12,173 nt of DNA. Source: Porticoccaceae bacterium UBA1117. GTDB taxonomy: Bacteria > Pseudomonadota > Gammaproteobacteria > Pseudomonadales > Porticoccaceae. Below are positions 1 through 6,301 of this stretch, piece by piece. The stretch covers positions 856-13,028 of the forward strand of contig DCBC01000030.1 of the NCBI GenBank assembly GCA_002313335.1, read 5' to 3'. Positions within the stretch are counted from its first letter, which is position 1. Every line of letters begins with the position of its first letter. The position numbers and the translations under genes are program-made. Under the pieces are notes generated by a model, which worked only from the letters and a program-made list of their open reading frames with translations, did no database searches and was not told where the DNA came from.

Positions 1-734
1 ACACCGACTTCTTCTCGGAGTAATTCATCCATCTGTATATTATGACGTTGTAACCACTGGCTTATGGCGTCTCGATACCATTGCTTGTCTTCTAACGTTC
101 TCGAGATCATTGTCGACTCTAGAAATAGATGGTTGCTAGAAAACGGTAGGGCGTAAATAAAATGTAGCCCCTTTGATTGATCGACACGAAAGTCCATTAA
201 GGTGGCAATATCAGTTTCCGTCATTGGGGCTTTGGTACGAATTTCCCAACCCATGAAATGCTGGCGCAAACTATTACCGGCGGTGGCAGCTGGTCGACTA
301 TCAAATACAGTTTTTGCCGTGTAGTTTTGCCCATCTGATTTAAATGCAGTTATACCCGCGTCTTGGACAAGCTGTCCGACGGCACTGCGCTTTATGTTAT
401 CCGTCCCTGCCAAGCTATCTTCACAGTGCTGTAAGTACTTTGCAGCACTCAAGCTCATATATTGGTATTCATCGCTTTTAAGGACTACCTCACTAACATC
501 ATCAATCAGTCGCCATTGCGCCCACTTACCCAACATCGAAGGCTCTAAGCTTTTACATTGGGTGGGTGTTGCCCAAAGACTCCAGTTGCAGTCGCGCTGT
601 TGCGGAGTTTTAGGTTCAAACACGAGCGTCTTTAAGGGTGATTTTTGAGCAGATAGTGTTGATGCCAAGGTTATGCCTGCGTTACCGCCACCAATGATTG
701 CGATATCTAGCTTAGTACTAGTAATGTTGGACAC
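1..734 (-). CDS. crtY: Lycopene beta-cyclase CrtY (C-terminus cut by window edge)
   Basis: Cyclises the ends of lycopene to give beta-carotene, the precursor cleaved to retinal for the adjacent rhodopsin. The frame is open for 244 residues and runs off the left edge; the family is usually about 380-390 residues, so roughly two thirds is present. Visible family features are an N-terminal dinucleotide-binding loop GGGNAG (residues 15-20), a Glu ending the second strand (E40), VFDSRPA (143-149), QHFMGWEI (158-165), MDFRVDQ (180-186), and FLEST (204-208), which corresponds to the FLEET motif needed for cyclase activity. The chosen start is a GTG at 734-732 lying inside the end of crtB (17-nt overlap). 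It is preceded by a good ribosome binding site, AGAAGGA (complement of 742-748), 7 nt upstream. No ATG fits before the nucleotide-binding motif. The overlap implies translational coupling to crtB. Confidence 0.9.
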   Translation of the reverse strand, partial: MSNITSTKLDIAIIGGGNAGITLASTLSAQKSPLKTLVFEPKTPQQRDCNWSLWATPTQCKSLEPSMLGKWAQWRLIDDVSEVVLKSDEYQYMSLSAAKYLQHCEDSLAGTDNIKRSAVGQLVQDAGITAFKSDGQNYTAKTVFDSRPAATAGNSLRQHFMGWEIRTKAPMTETDIATLMDFRVDQSKGLHFIYALPFSSNHLFLESTMISRTLEDKQWYRDAISQWLQRHNIQMDELLREEVG

Positions 735-1626
735 CGGCTAATCCTTCTAAATGCTGGTGAAGACTTTGATTGTGATTAGGCACCTTAATGGGGAGTAGCT
801 CCGTTAGGCTGCGCATACTTAGCCGTACTTTTTCAGCTTTTCCAACCATGACTCTGCCTTCCCACCAGGCTAGCTTTTGACGACGCAGTACCCAACCAAT
901 TTGACGATAAACGCGCAGCGCAATAGCGATGGAGAGTCTTGATCGAAACGGCAAAAGTCGAATACCGACCAAGGCGCTGGCATAATATTTTTCTGATAAC
1001 TGCAATAGCCTATCTATCGCCTCAGCGACGGGCTGCTGACAACCAGCCTCTGCGGCAGCGATCTGTTCAACCGAGATTATCGATTCAAACCAGTTTGCAG
1101 GCAAATAGCGCCGGCCCATTTTTGCATCCTCTAGAACATCGCGTGAGATATTAGTTAACTGCATAGCGATACCTAAATCAATCGCAAAGCTATCAGCTCT
1201 TGATTGCGTACAGTCTAAGATGCGACACATCATTAAACCAACAGTACCGGCAACGGCGTGACAGTAACGCAATAATTCTTGTTCAGTACTCAGTTGCGTA
1301 GGTTGTTGATCGAGCAGCATACCATCCAGTAGTTCTCTGGCAGCAGCCATGGGAATATTATTACGTTGGGCTAAGTCTTTGAAATTAGTTAGCTCTGGAA
1401 TATTAGGGTCGTTTTTTTGTTCATTATCCTGATCTAGGCAGGCGCGAATATCTTCAAGGGAGTCTTGCCTGTGAGGCAAATCGCCGTCAGCAAGATCATC
1501 GACAAAGCGACAAAATTCATAGAGCTGTGCAGCACGGTTTGCGAGTTTAGAACCAAGAAAAAAACTAGCCCAATAAAACGATTTGCCATGCCGCGCAAGT
1601 ACCTGGATGGACTGCGGGTTGTTCAT
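718..1626 (-). CDS. crtB: Phytoene synthase CrtB
   Basis: Condenses two geranylgeranyl diphosphates head to head into 15-cis-phytoene, the committed carotenoid step. At 302 residues it has the normal length. The first Asp-rich motif is DDLAD (43-47) and the second is D163-VLE-D167 followed by GRRYLP (171-176), the standard phytoene/squalene synthase pair that binds Mg-diphosphate. YCHAVAGTVG (121-130) and LTNISRD (157-163) are also typical. The ATG start lies 10 nt after the crtE stop. No clear Shine-Dalgarno sequence precedes it, so it probably relies on coupling to crtE. It overlaps the crtY start by 17 nt. In most proteorhodopsin-linked crt operons crtI sits directly before crtB; here crtE does. 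Confidence 0.95.
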   Translation of the reverse strand: MNNPQSIQVLARHGKSFYWASFFLGSKLANRAAQLYEFCRFVDDLADGDLPHRQDSLEDIRACLDQDNEQKNDPNIPELTNFKDLAQRNNIPMAAARELLDGMLLDQQPTQLSTEQELLRYCHAVAGTVGLMMCRILDCTQSRADSFAIDLGIAMQLTNISRDVLEDAKMGRRYLPANWFESIISVEQIAAAEAGCQQPVAEAIDRLLQLSEKYYASALVGIRLLPFRSRLSIAIALRVYRQIGWVLRRQKLAWWEGRVMVGKAEKVRLSMRSLTELLPIKVPNHNQSLHQHLEGLAGVQHY

Positions 1627-1636
1627 AATTTAGCTA

Positions 1637-2605
1637 CTAAGCTGTTTGCTCTTGCCGCACGATTGCAGCAGTCTCTTTTACTGATGATACAAGACCCTCA
1701 GCTACTGCTTGCAACTGATTAGGCATTAGCGGAACCAGCAGGTCAGCTTGAGATAACCAGTACTCTACTAGTTGGTTGGCTTGTAAGATCGCGCCACTGG
1801 AGGCAATTTTTTTCTGCCAGTGACCTACATCAGCGGTGTCCCCAGAAGTATACCAGCTGTTAAATCTCTCATTTGAAGTATTATCAAGGTCAGCATAAAT
1901 ACTCACAACAAGATTGGGCTTTCGGCCGTCTAGATCTGAGGAGCGGTGAGATGATGGAACAATGTCATTAATATCATTGCGTCCTTGATAGGCAAGGCCG
2001 CAAAACGCAACCAGTTGATCTAGGTGATCTAAGTTACATTCAAGACCTGTCGCAATAGCCGCTCCTTTGATTGGAGCCGCAAGCAGCGGTGCAGTCTTAC
2101 CTTTAGCAATGCACTGCCAGTCAGACAAGTCAGCACAGTGACGCTGTTTGATATCTGAGATTTGCCCGCTACAGGTTTCTTGCATTGCCTGAGCGAGGAG
2201 AGCAACTAATTTACCGCCGTGATTTTTATCTCTAGCAGCTAGCTCAAAGGCCTTAGCTACCATCCAGTCACCAAGGCAAAGAGCCATGTCTGAACCGAAG
2301 TGCTGGTTAATACTAGCCTGCCCGCGTCTATGCGTGCTGGCATCGCTAATATCATCATGTATAAGGGATGCGTTATGCAAAAGCTCACAGGCTGCTGCCC
2401 AATGCAAAGAATCTTTTTTATCTTGATTAACGGCGCGACCGGATGAAAGCGCTAATTGTGCTCTGAAGGATTTACCTGGATTTTGGAAATGATAACGAGC
2501 AGCTTCAAATAGGCTGCTGCTTGAGTGAGGCATCTCACTATTGTAGAGACTATCAAGTGGTGACAGTCTATCTAACCCCTTACTGAATGAATCTATTGGG
2601 GACAT
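1637..2605 (-). CDS. crtE: Geranylgeranyl diphosphate synthase-like CrtE (trans-prenyl synthase)
   Basis: Predicted to elongate farnesyl/dimethylallyl diphosphate with isopentenyl diphosphate to C20 GGPP, the substrate of CrtB. The 322 residues show GKSFRAQL (44-51, the GKRxRP-type region), the first Asp-rich motif DDISD (84-88) with RRG at 93-95, and the K170-T171 pair in the middle of the fold. The second Asp-rich motif, usually DDxxD, reads NDIND (210-214) in the context YQGRNDINDI, so its first Asp is Asn. The rest of the motif is kept and the later GRKPN (227-231) matches the usual GK-T-P segment, so an active enzyme is still likely. The product chain length cannot be read with certainty; assignment to GGPP rests on the crt context. 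ATG at 2605 is preceded by GAAGGG (complement of 2614-2619) 8 nt upstream. Confidence 0.87.
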   Translation of the reverse strand: MSPIDSFSKGLDRLSPLDSLYNSEMPHSSSSLFEAARYHFQNPGKSFRAQLALSSGRAVNQDKKDSLHWAAACELLHNASLIHDDISDASTHRRGQASINQHFGSDMALCLGDWMVAKAFELAARDKNHGGKLVALLAQAMQETCSGQISDIKQRHCADLSDWQCIAKGKTAPLLAAPIKGAAIATGLECNLDHLDQLVAFCGLAYQGRNDINDIVPSSHRSSDLDGRKPNLVVSIYADLDNTSNERFNSWYTSGDTADVGHWQKKIASSGAILQANQLVEYWLSQADLLVPLMPNQLQAVAEGLVSSVKETAAIVRQEQTA

Positions 2606-2634
2606 CTCTCGTACCCTTCATCTGTATTTCGATT

Positions 2635-2652
2635 GGTAGTTATGGCACTACC
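2635..2652. promoter_or_regulatory. Inverted repeat in the crtE leader
   Basis: GGTAGT (2635-2640) and ACTACC (2647-2652) form a perfect 6-bp inverted repeat around a 6-nt spacer, about 30 bases before the crtE start. On the plus strand the left arm is preceded by TT, giving TTGGTAG, a 7-mer that also occurs twice in the inverted repeats upstream of the rhodopsin gene. It may be a regulator site shared by the two transcripts, or a small hairpin in the crtE leader. The arms are short and the assignment is a guess. Confidence 0.3.
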
Positions 2653-2674
2653 TTTTTGTTTTAAGAGCTTTACT

Positions 2675-2710
2675 GTAAGAAAGAAAGAGCCAGCAGTGCT
2701 GGCTCTTTCT
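2675..2710 (-). terminator. Rho-independent terminator/attenuator between rhodopsin and crtE
   Basis: A 14-bp perfect inverted repeat (arms 2682-2695 and 2697-2710, one central base) lies about 20 bases past the rhodopsin stop. Read on the minus strand, the GC-rich core pairs GAGCCAGCA with TGCTGGCTC and is followed by TTTCTTTCTTAC, a T-rich tail. This is the layout of an intrinsic terminator for the rhodopsin transcript. Because crtE follows on the same strand with no strong promoter obvious in its leader, the hairpin may work as a partial terminator, giving abundant rhodopsin mRNA and less crt mRNA. The same repeat could also protect the rhodopsin mRNA 3' end. Confidence 0.8.
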
Positions 2711-2729
2711 ATCAATCTAACAGACTACC

Positions 2730-3419
2730 TTACTCTGAATCAGCTACTGCAGCTGCCCAGATGATCACACCAAAACCAATCTTGTTAACAAAATCAGCTA
2801 GGTTGTAAACGATGTTTAGCATTGCTGGATCAGCACCGCCGCCCATGTAACCGATTGCATAGCCGATAGGATAGATAGACCAGCCAATCGTTACGCAGAT
2901 AAGCATCGCTTTGTAAGCGCCTTGAACGTTAGCGTTTGAAAGTCCTGCATTGATCTGGCTCGCTTCGCCTTTGAAGATTTCCCAAATAATGAATCCCCAA
3001 CCAGCCATTGCAAGAACAAAGGCCATTGTGACGTTCATCATGCCTGTCTCACCAGCATAGCCGAAGCCGAGCATGACGATAGAGCCGATTAGTAAGCGCC
3101 AGAAAACACCAGCTGGTACTTTAGTCACTGCAGACAGGACCAAGTAGAACTCAACCATCAATAATGGCACGGTTAAGAGCCAATCGATGTATCGGAATTC
3201 AGTTGGAGACTCTCCAGTAGCAACCCACACATCACGCATGTAGAAATAGTGCACAGCGGCGATCAATGTAACTAAACCAGAAACTGTCAAAGATGTCTTC
3301 CACTTGCCCGCAACACGATCACGTTCAACGAAGAAGAAAGCTGTGGCAGCTACTAAAGCCATAGAAATCAACCAAAAGGACATGCCGACATAATCGCCGG
3401 ACGATAGATTATCACTCAT
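2730..3419 (-). CDS. Green-type proteorhodopsin (light-driven proton pump)
   Basis: A seven-helix retinal protein of the inner membrane that pumps protons outward under light. It has 229 residues. The key helix C segment RYIDWLLTVPLLMVEFYL carries R76, the proton acceptor D79, T83, and the proton donor E90 (GPR R94, D97, T101, E108). The spectral-tuning residue is L87 (GPR L105), which predicts green absorption. H57 in HYFYMRDVW matches the His that partners the acceptor. The Schiff-base lysine is K213 in NLADFVNKIGFG. The start at 3419 is preceded by GAAGGG (complement of 3427-3432) at 7 nt; an in-frame ATG at 3515 exists but lacks this site and would add a polar, non-signal extension. With this start the protein begins at MSDNLSSGDY, directly before helix A, with no cleavable signal peptide, unlike the reference green proteorhodopsin. 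A terminator follows, then the crt genes that should supply retinal precursor. Confidence 0.97.
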   Translation of the reverse strand: MSDNLSSGDYVGMSFWLISMALVAATAFFFVERDRVAGKWKTSLTVSGLVTLIAAVHYFYMRDVWVATGESPTEFRYIDWLLTVPLLMVEFYLVLSAVTKVPAGVFWRLLIGSIVMLGFGYAGETGMMNVTMAFVLAMAGWGFIIWEIFKGEASQINAGLSNANVQGAYKAMLICVTIGWSIYPIGYAIGYMGGGADPAMLNIVYNLADFVNKIGFGVIIWAAAVADSE

Positions 3420-3594
3420 TGTAAAACCCTTCTTTTTTGTAGTAGATAGAGATGAGGGATACCTTTCGGAAGGTGACCAACCCACACCGCGTAGTACAAA
3501 CCTCGAAAAAGTCAAACTTATCGAGAATTCGGTGTAACGAAGTTAGCTTTTTTTTGTTCGTATTGCAATCCATTCTCAACAACACACCCAAATT

Positions 3595-3616
3595 AAGTTG
3601 GTAGACATTCCAACTT
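3595..3616. promoter_or_regulatory. Inverted repeat AAGTTGG-N8-CCAACTT upstream of rhodopsin
   Basis: AAGTTGG (3595-3601) and CCAACTT (3610-3616) are perfect 7-bp arms around 8 bases, about 180 bases upstream of the rhodopsin start. The left arm lies within AATTAAGTTGGTA (3591-3603), a 13-mer repeated exactly at 3684-3696 within the larger palindrome. The right arm continues into TTGGTAG (3616-3622). A second binding site for the same regulator is a reasonable inference; which regulator is unknown. Confidence 0.45.
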
Positions 3617-3674
3617 TGGTAGGGTTTATTAGCTAAAACAACAATATTTTGGTTATAAAAGTGTTATTTTTCAG

Positions 3675-3701
3675 TTAATTACCAATTAAGTTGGTAATTA
3701 A
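3675..3701. promoter_or_regulatory. 27-nt interrupted perfect palindrome (candidate operator)
   Basis: TTAATTACCAA (3675-3685) and TTGGTAATTAA (3691-3701) are exact reverse complements, 11 bp each, separated by TTAAG. The site is about 260 bases upstream of the rhodopsin start in AT-rich DNA and is not followed by a T-tract, so it reads as a dimeric protein-binding site rather than a terminator. It shares the 13-mer AATTAAGTTGGTA with the inverted repeat 93 bases nearer the rhodopsin gene, close to nine helical turns away, a spacing compatible with a looped or cooperative pair. The binding protein cannot be named from this window. Confidence 0.5.
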
Positions 3702-3923
3702 TAAGATTTTTATACACTTATGGATAAAAAAAGTTTGCTGGTCACAAAAATACACTCTCTGGGTTAACCGTGATCAACTATAACTATCTGAAATTGATTT
3801 TGACAGTTGCTGGGTACCTAAAGACGCACTCAACTCTTCAACCAGGGTCCCCGGGGCAAGTTAAGGAAAGGCGAGCTTGGAATGAAGTGGCAAAGGTCTA
3901 TGCTAGGGTACCCAAAATATTTA

Positions 3924-5234
3924 TTAAATTGGCCAGTCGGCAGCATCCATCGAATCCAGTGGTTCAAAGTTGCTGCTCCCTTGCCAGCGGTGTACGAATT
4001 CACCGGTAGGGTCATAGGTTGCGGTCTGCTTATTCAAATCAAACTTTCTGTGGCCTCTCGGGTCAGCGCCAACCCCTGCTAGATACTGCCAATTACCCCA
4101 ATTAGAGGCGGTATCGTAGTCGATTAACTGCTTCTCCATGTATGCCGCACCATAGCGCCAGTCTAAGTTGAGTTCATGAACGAAACAGCTAGCGACAAGC
4201 TGGCGCCCTCGGTTGGACATATACCCAGTATTGTTGAGTTGATTCATCAGAGCATTTACGATTGGGAATGGTGTATTTCCATTGCACCACTTTTGGTATC
4301 GTTCAGGATAAAAGCTAGTGCTGGGATTACCCGTACCAATGCCTTTGAATGTGAACAGTGCTGATTGGTGCCTGCGGGCATACCACTGGTAATATTCACG
4401 CCATAGTAATTCAAAGAAGATCCAATAAGTTGAGTCATTAGATTCAATATCTCTTTCGTAATCACGCAGTTTTGACATTATTGATCTTACCGAGATACTC
4501 CCATTGGCCAGCCATGGAGAAAATTTGGTTGAATAATTCATACCATCTAAGCCATTACGCGTTTTTTTATAAGTACTGGCAAGATTTTGGCTAAAGTAGC
4601 GGTTCAGGTGCCTGAGACCTGCATTCTCACCTCCTTCAAACATGCCGTTATCGGTTGCTTGGGTACTCTCTGCCAATGGCTTAAATGAGTTTTCTGCTAG
4701 CGGGCTTGGCGGCATAGAGATCAACGCGGGCTCAGGAGCAATTATTTTGACACGTTCAATGACCCGTCTGAATTTAGAAAAACTGTCCGGTAAATCGGCT
4801 ACATTAAATGGCAGTTGATGTTCGTCAAATAGGCTGTGGCTGTGCTGTTGCTGAAATACAATTCCAGGGTAGCGTGATGTCAATATTTTCCATTGATGAT
4901 TTTCATACCATCCGGCGTGGTAACTGCTGTAGATGTGGCTGACATTATACAATGTTATTAACTCGGGCACGATATCGAGCACAGACTGCTCGCGCATCAA
5001 TAAATGCTGATGGTGGTGTTTTAGATTTTGATCAAGCGCCTGTAATGATTGCTGTAAAAAATAGAGCCTATGATTAGACAGTTTTGCTGGCCCGCGAATC
5101 GTACTTGAAGGCGTAGGTTGCTCAGAGCAATGCAGACAAATCAGCTTGTCCATTTCACGACTTGCCTGCGCCAAAGCTGGGTTGTCTTCAATCCGAAGAT
5201 CGTTAGTAAATAAAAAAATTCCAATCTTTAGCAT
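3924..5234 (-). CDS. cry: Cry-DASH cryptochrome/photolyase family protein
   Basis: An FAD-containing blue-light protein; DASH members repair cyclobutane dimers in single-stranded or loop DNA and may act as photoreceptors. The N-terminal photolyase domain starts with FLFTNDLRIEDNPAL (7-21). The FAD domain contains NYSTKFSPWLANGSIS (233-248), FELLWREYYQW (274-284), YMSNRGRQLVAS (338-349), NWGNWQYLAGVGADPRG (378-394) and YDPTGEFVHRW (407-417), a set typical of the DASH subgroup. Candidate electron-transfer tryptophans are W316, W359 and W382. At 436 residues it is somewhat shorter than most DASH proteins (about 480-500), with both ends intact. It ends with two consecutive TAA codons. The start at 5234 lacks a clear ribosome binding site. 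It lies upstream of the rhodopsin on the same strand but separated by 504 bases, and is divergent from the DUF3429 operon. Function as repair enzyme versus sensor cannot be decided from sequence. Confidence 0.93.
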   Translation of the reverse strand: MLKIGIFLFTNDLRIEDNPALAQASREMDKLICLHCSEQPTPSSTIRGPAKLSNHRLYFLQQSLQALDQNLKHHHQHLLMREQSVLDIVPELITLYNVSHIYSSYHAGWYENHQWKILTSRYPGIVFQQQHSHSLFDEHQLPFNVADLPDSFSKFRRVIERVKIIAPEPALISMPPSPLAENSFKPLAESTQATDNGMFEGGENAGLRHLNRYFSQNLASTYKKTRNGLDGMNYSTKFSPWLANGSISVRSIMSKLRDYERDIESNDSTYWIFFELLWREYYQWYARRHQSALFTFKGIGTGNPSTSFYPERYQKWCNGNTPFPIVNALMNQLNNTGYMSNRGRQLVASCFVHELNLDWRYGAAYMEKQLIDYDTASNWGNWQYLAGVGADPRGHRKFDLNKQTATYDPTGEFVHRWQGSSNFEPLDSMDAADWPI

Positions 5235-5395
5235 GTGATTATTTGCCGTCTGAGGTCGCTCGGTTAGTCATTACTTACGTGTTGGCTATGCGCGCGGATT
5301 GCCTCATCATAAATCAACATACGCCTTGAAGAATGGCAACCAATCTAGCTGCCTGTAAATTCCGTACACACGGTTAACAAAAAGGATATGAAAAA

Positions 5396-5896
5396 ATGCC
5401 TTCAAAGGTGCTACCGACAGTTTTACCGAAAGTGATGCAAATACTTGGCTATGCTGGGCTTCTGCCTTTTCTGATCCCTATGGTAGTGATGGTGAATGCC
5501 GTTTGGAATGGTCCAGGGTTACAGAGCGCCGCTATCTTTGACTTGTATGCTCCTTACGTATTTATTAGTTATAGCGCCGTAATTTTGAGCTTCATGGCTG
5601 GAAGCGTTTGGGGTAAGTGGGAGTCGAGTGAGAATAGCGCGATGACCAATGCCATAGTTGTGTTTAGTAATGTGGTTGCACTTACGGCATGGTTTGCGCT
5701 GTTAGTTATCTTCATCTCTTCTGCCATGACGGTCTTCGCTGTCACTGTTTTATCCGTCGGCTTTGCTAGTCTTTTATGGGTGGAGCGCTTGGCAAAAATC
5801 ACTACAAATGACTATTTGAAAATGCGATTCAGGTTAACCACCGCTGTGCTTGCAATGCACGCTGTGGTGATCTACCTAATGCTTCAGGATCTTTAG
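5396..5896 (+). CDS. DUF3429 family membrane protein
   Basis: Function unknown. The 166-residue protein is strongly hydrophobic with about five predicted membrane spans (roughly 15-35, 51-73, 82-106, 108-128, 145-163). It shows the family pattern of GYAGLLPFL near the N-terminus (18-26), YSAVILSFMAGSVWG (59-73) in the second span, and a basic-rich turn LKMRFRLT (141-148) before the last span. ATG at 5396 has AAGGA (5382-5386) at 9 nt; an out-of-frame ATG at 5388 is ignored. It is the first gene of a tight three-gene unit (3-nt gap to the next gene), transcribed divergently from the Cry-DASH gene across 161 bases. Genes of this family often lie near photolyase genes, which fits a role in light or oxidative stress but proves nothing. 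Confidence 0.85.
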   Translation: MPSKVLPTVLPKVMQILGYAGLLPFLIPMVVMVNAVWNGPGLQSAAIFDLYAPYVFISYSAVILSFMAGSVWGKWESSENSAMTNAIVVFSNVVALTAWFALLVIFISSAMTVFAVTVLSVGFASLLWVERLAKITTNDYLKMRFRLTTAVLAMHAVVIYLMLQDL

Positions 5897-5899
5897 ACG

Positions 5900-6301
5900 A
5901 TGACAAAGTTAACAATTTTTTATGACGGCGGTTGTCCCCTCTGTGCCGCTGAGATGAACCACCTGCGAAAGCGTGATAACCATCATGCGATTGCTTATGA
6001 AGATATCTACGCAGATGGCTTTGAGGAAAGGTTCCCGTACATTGACCGACCGCAGGCAGATCGTATTTTGCACGGGCAGCTGGCCGATGGAAAAATTATC
6101 TATGCTCTGGATGTTACCTACGAGGCATGGGCCTTGGTTGGTAAGCGGCATTGGGTAGCGATTTTGCGCTGGCCTTTCTTTAAGCAGGTCGCAGACTTAG
6201 TGTATGTTTTTTTTGCGAAGTATAGACACACGATCTCAGCCTTGATTAGCGGCGAAAAACGCTGTGATTCATGTTCGATAGATAGTGAGATCAAACGATG
6301 A
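5900..6301 (+). CDS. DCC-family (DUF393) thiol-disulfide oxidoreductase-like protein
   Basis: A 133-residue protein of the DUF393/DCC family, thioredoxin-like proteins of unproven function. The signature YDGGCPLCAAEM (8-19) gives a CxxC pair at C12/C15 right after the first strand. A second CxxC, CDSC (122-125), lies near the C-terminus, as in many family members, so two redox or metal-binding pairs are possible. There is no signal peptide, so it should be cytoplasmic. The start is 3 nt after the DUF3429 stop, with AGGAT further upstream inside that gene. The stop overlaps the next start (ATGA at 6298-6301), so the three genes are translated as a coupled unit. Confidence 0.88.
   Translation: MTKLTIFYDGGCPLCAAEMNHLRKRDNHHAIAYEDIYADGFEERFPYIDRPQADRILHGQLADGKIIYALDVTYEAWALVGKRHWVAILRWPFFKQVADLVYVFFAKYRHTISALISGEKRCDSCSIDSEIKR

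Larger units (their letters stand above)
3420..3923. other. 504-base non-coding region upstream of proteorhodopsin
   Basis: No credible gene is found here; short open frames on either strand have no ribosome binding site or recognisable sequence. The half nearer the rhodopsin start (about 3540-3720) is very AT-rich and carries two related inverted repeats (listed separately). The leader next to the start contains a small hairpin, ACCTT-TCGG-AAGGT (3461-3474). A TTGACT on the minus strand (about 3507-3512) could be a -35 box, but no good -10 is correctly spaced, so no promoter is called. The end adjoining the Cry-DASH stop holds a CCCCGGGG palindrome and two similar segments containing GGGTACC (3808-3823 and 3901-3916). 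No T-tract terminator is visible there. Confidence 0.6.

Noticed and set aside
394..648. Plus-strand open frames opposite crtY and crtB (for example 394-648, 939-1154, 1465-1722)
   Set aside because: They are antisense to clearly conserved carotenoid genes and show no family features.
3420..3515. N-terminal extension of the rhodopsin to an upstream in-frame ATG at 3515
   Set aside because: The extra 32 residues are polar and basic, not a signal peptide, and a clear ribosome binding site sits in front of the ATG at 3419.
3501..3540. TTGACT on the minus strand as the rhodopsin -35 box
   Set aside because: No acceptable -10 hexamer lies 16-18 bases downstream, so no promoter was called.
3808..3916. 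Two similar segments containing GGGTACC (3808-3823 and 3901-3916), also 93 bases apart
   Set aside because: They are short and imperfect, GGTACC is itself palindromic, and the shared 93-base spacing with the rhodopsin upstream repeats does not extend to the surrounding sequence; probably coincidence.
3770..4082. Short open frames over the Cry-DASH C-terminus and its downstream region (plus 3770-4009 and 3882-4082, minus 3830-4015)
   Set aside because: They overlap the well-supported Cry-DASH coding end, have no ribosome binding site and no recognisable sequence.
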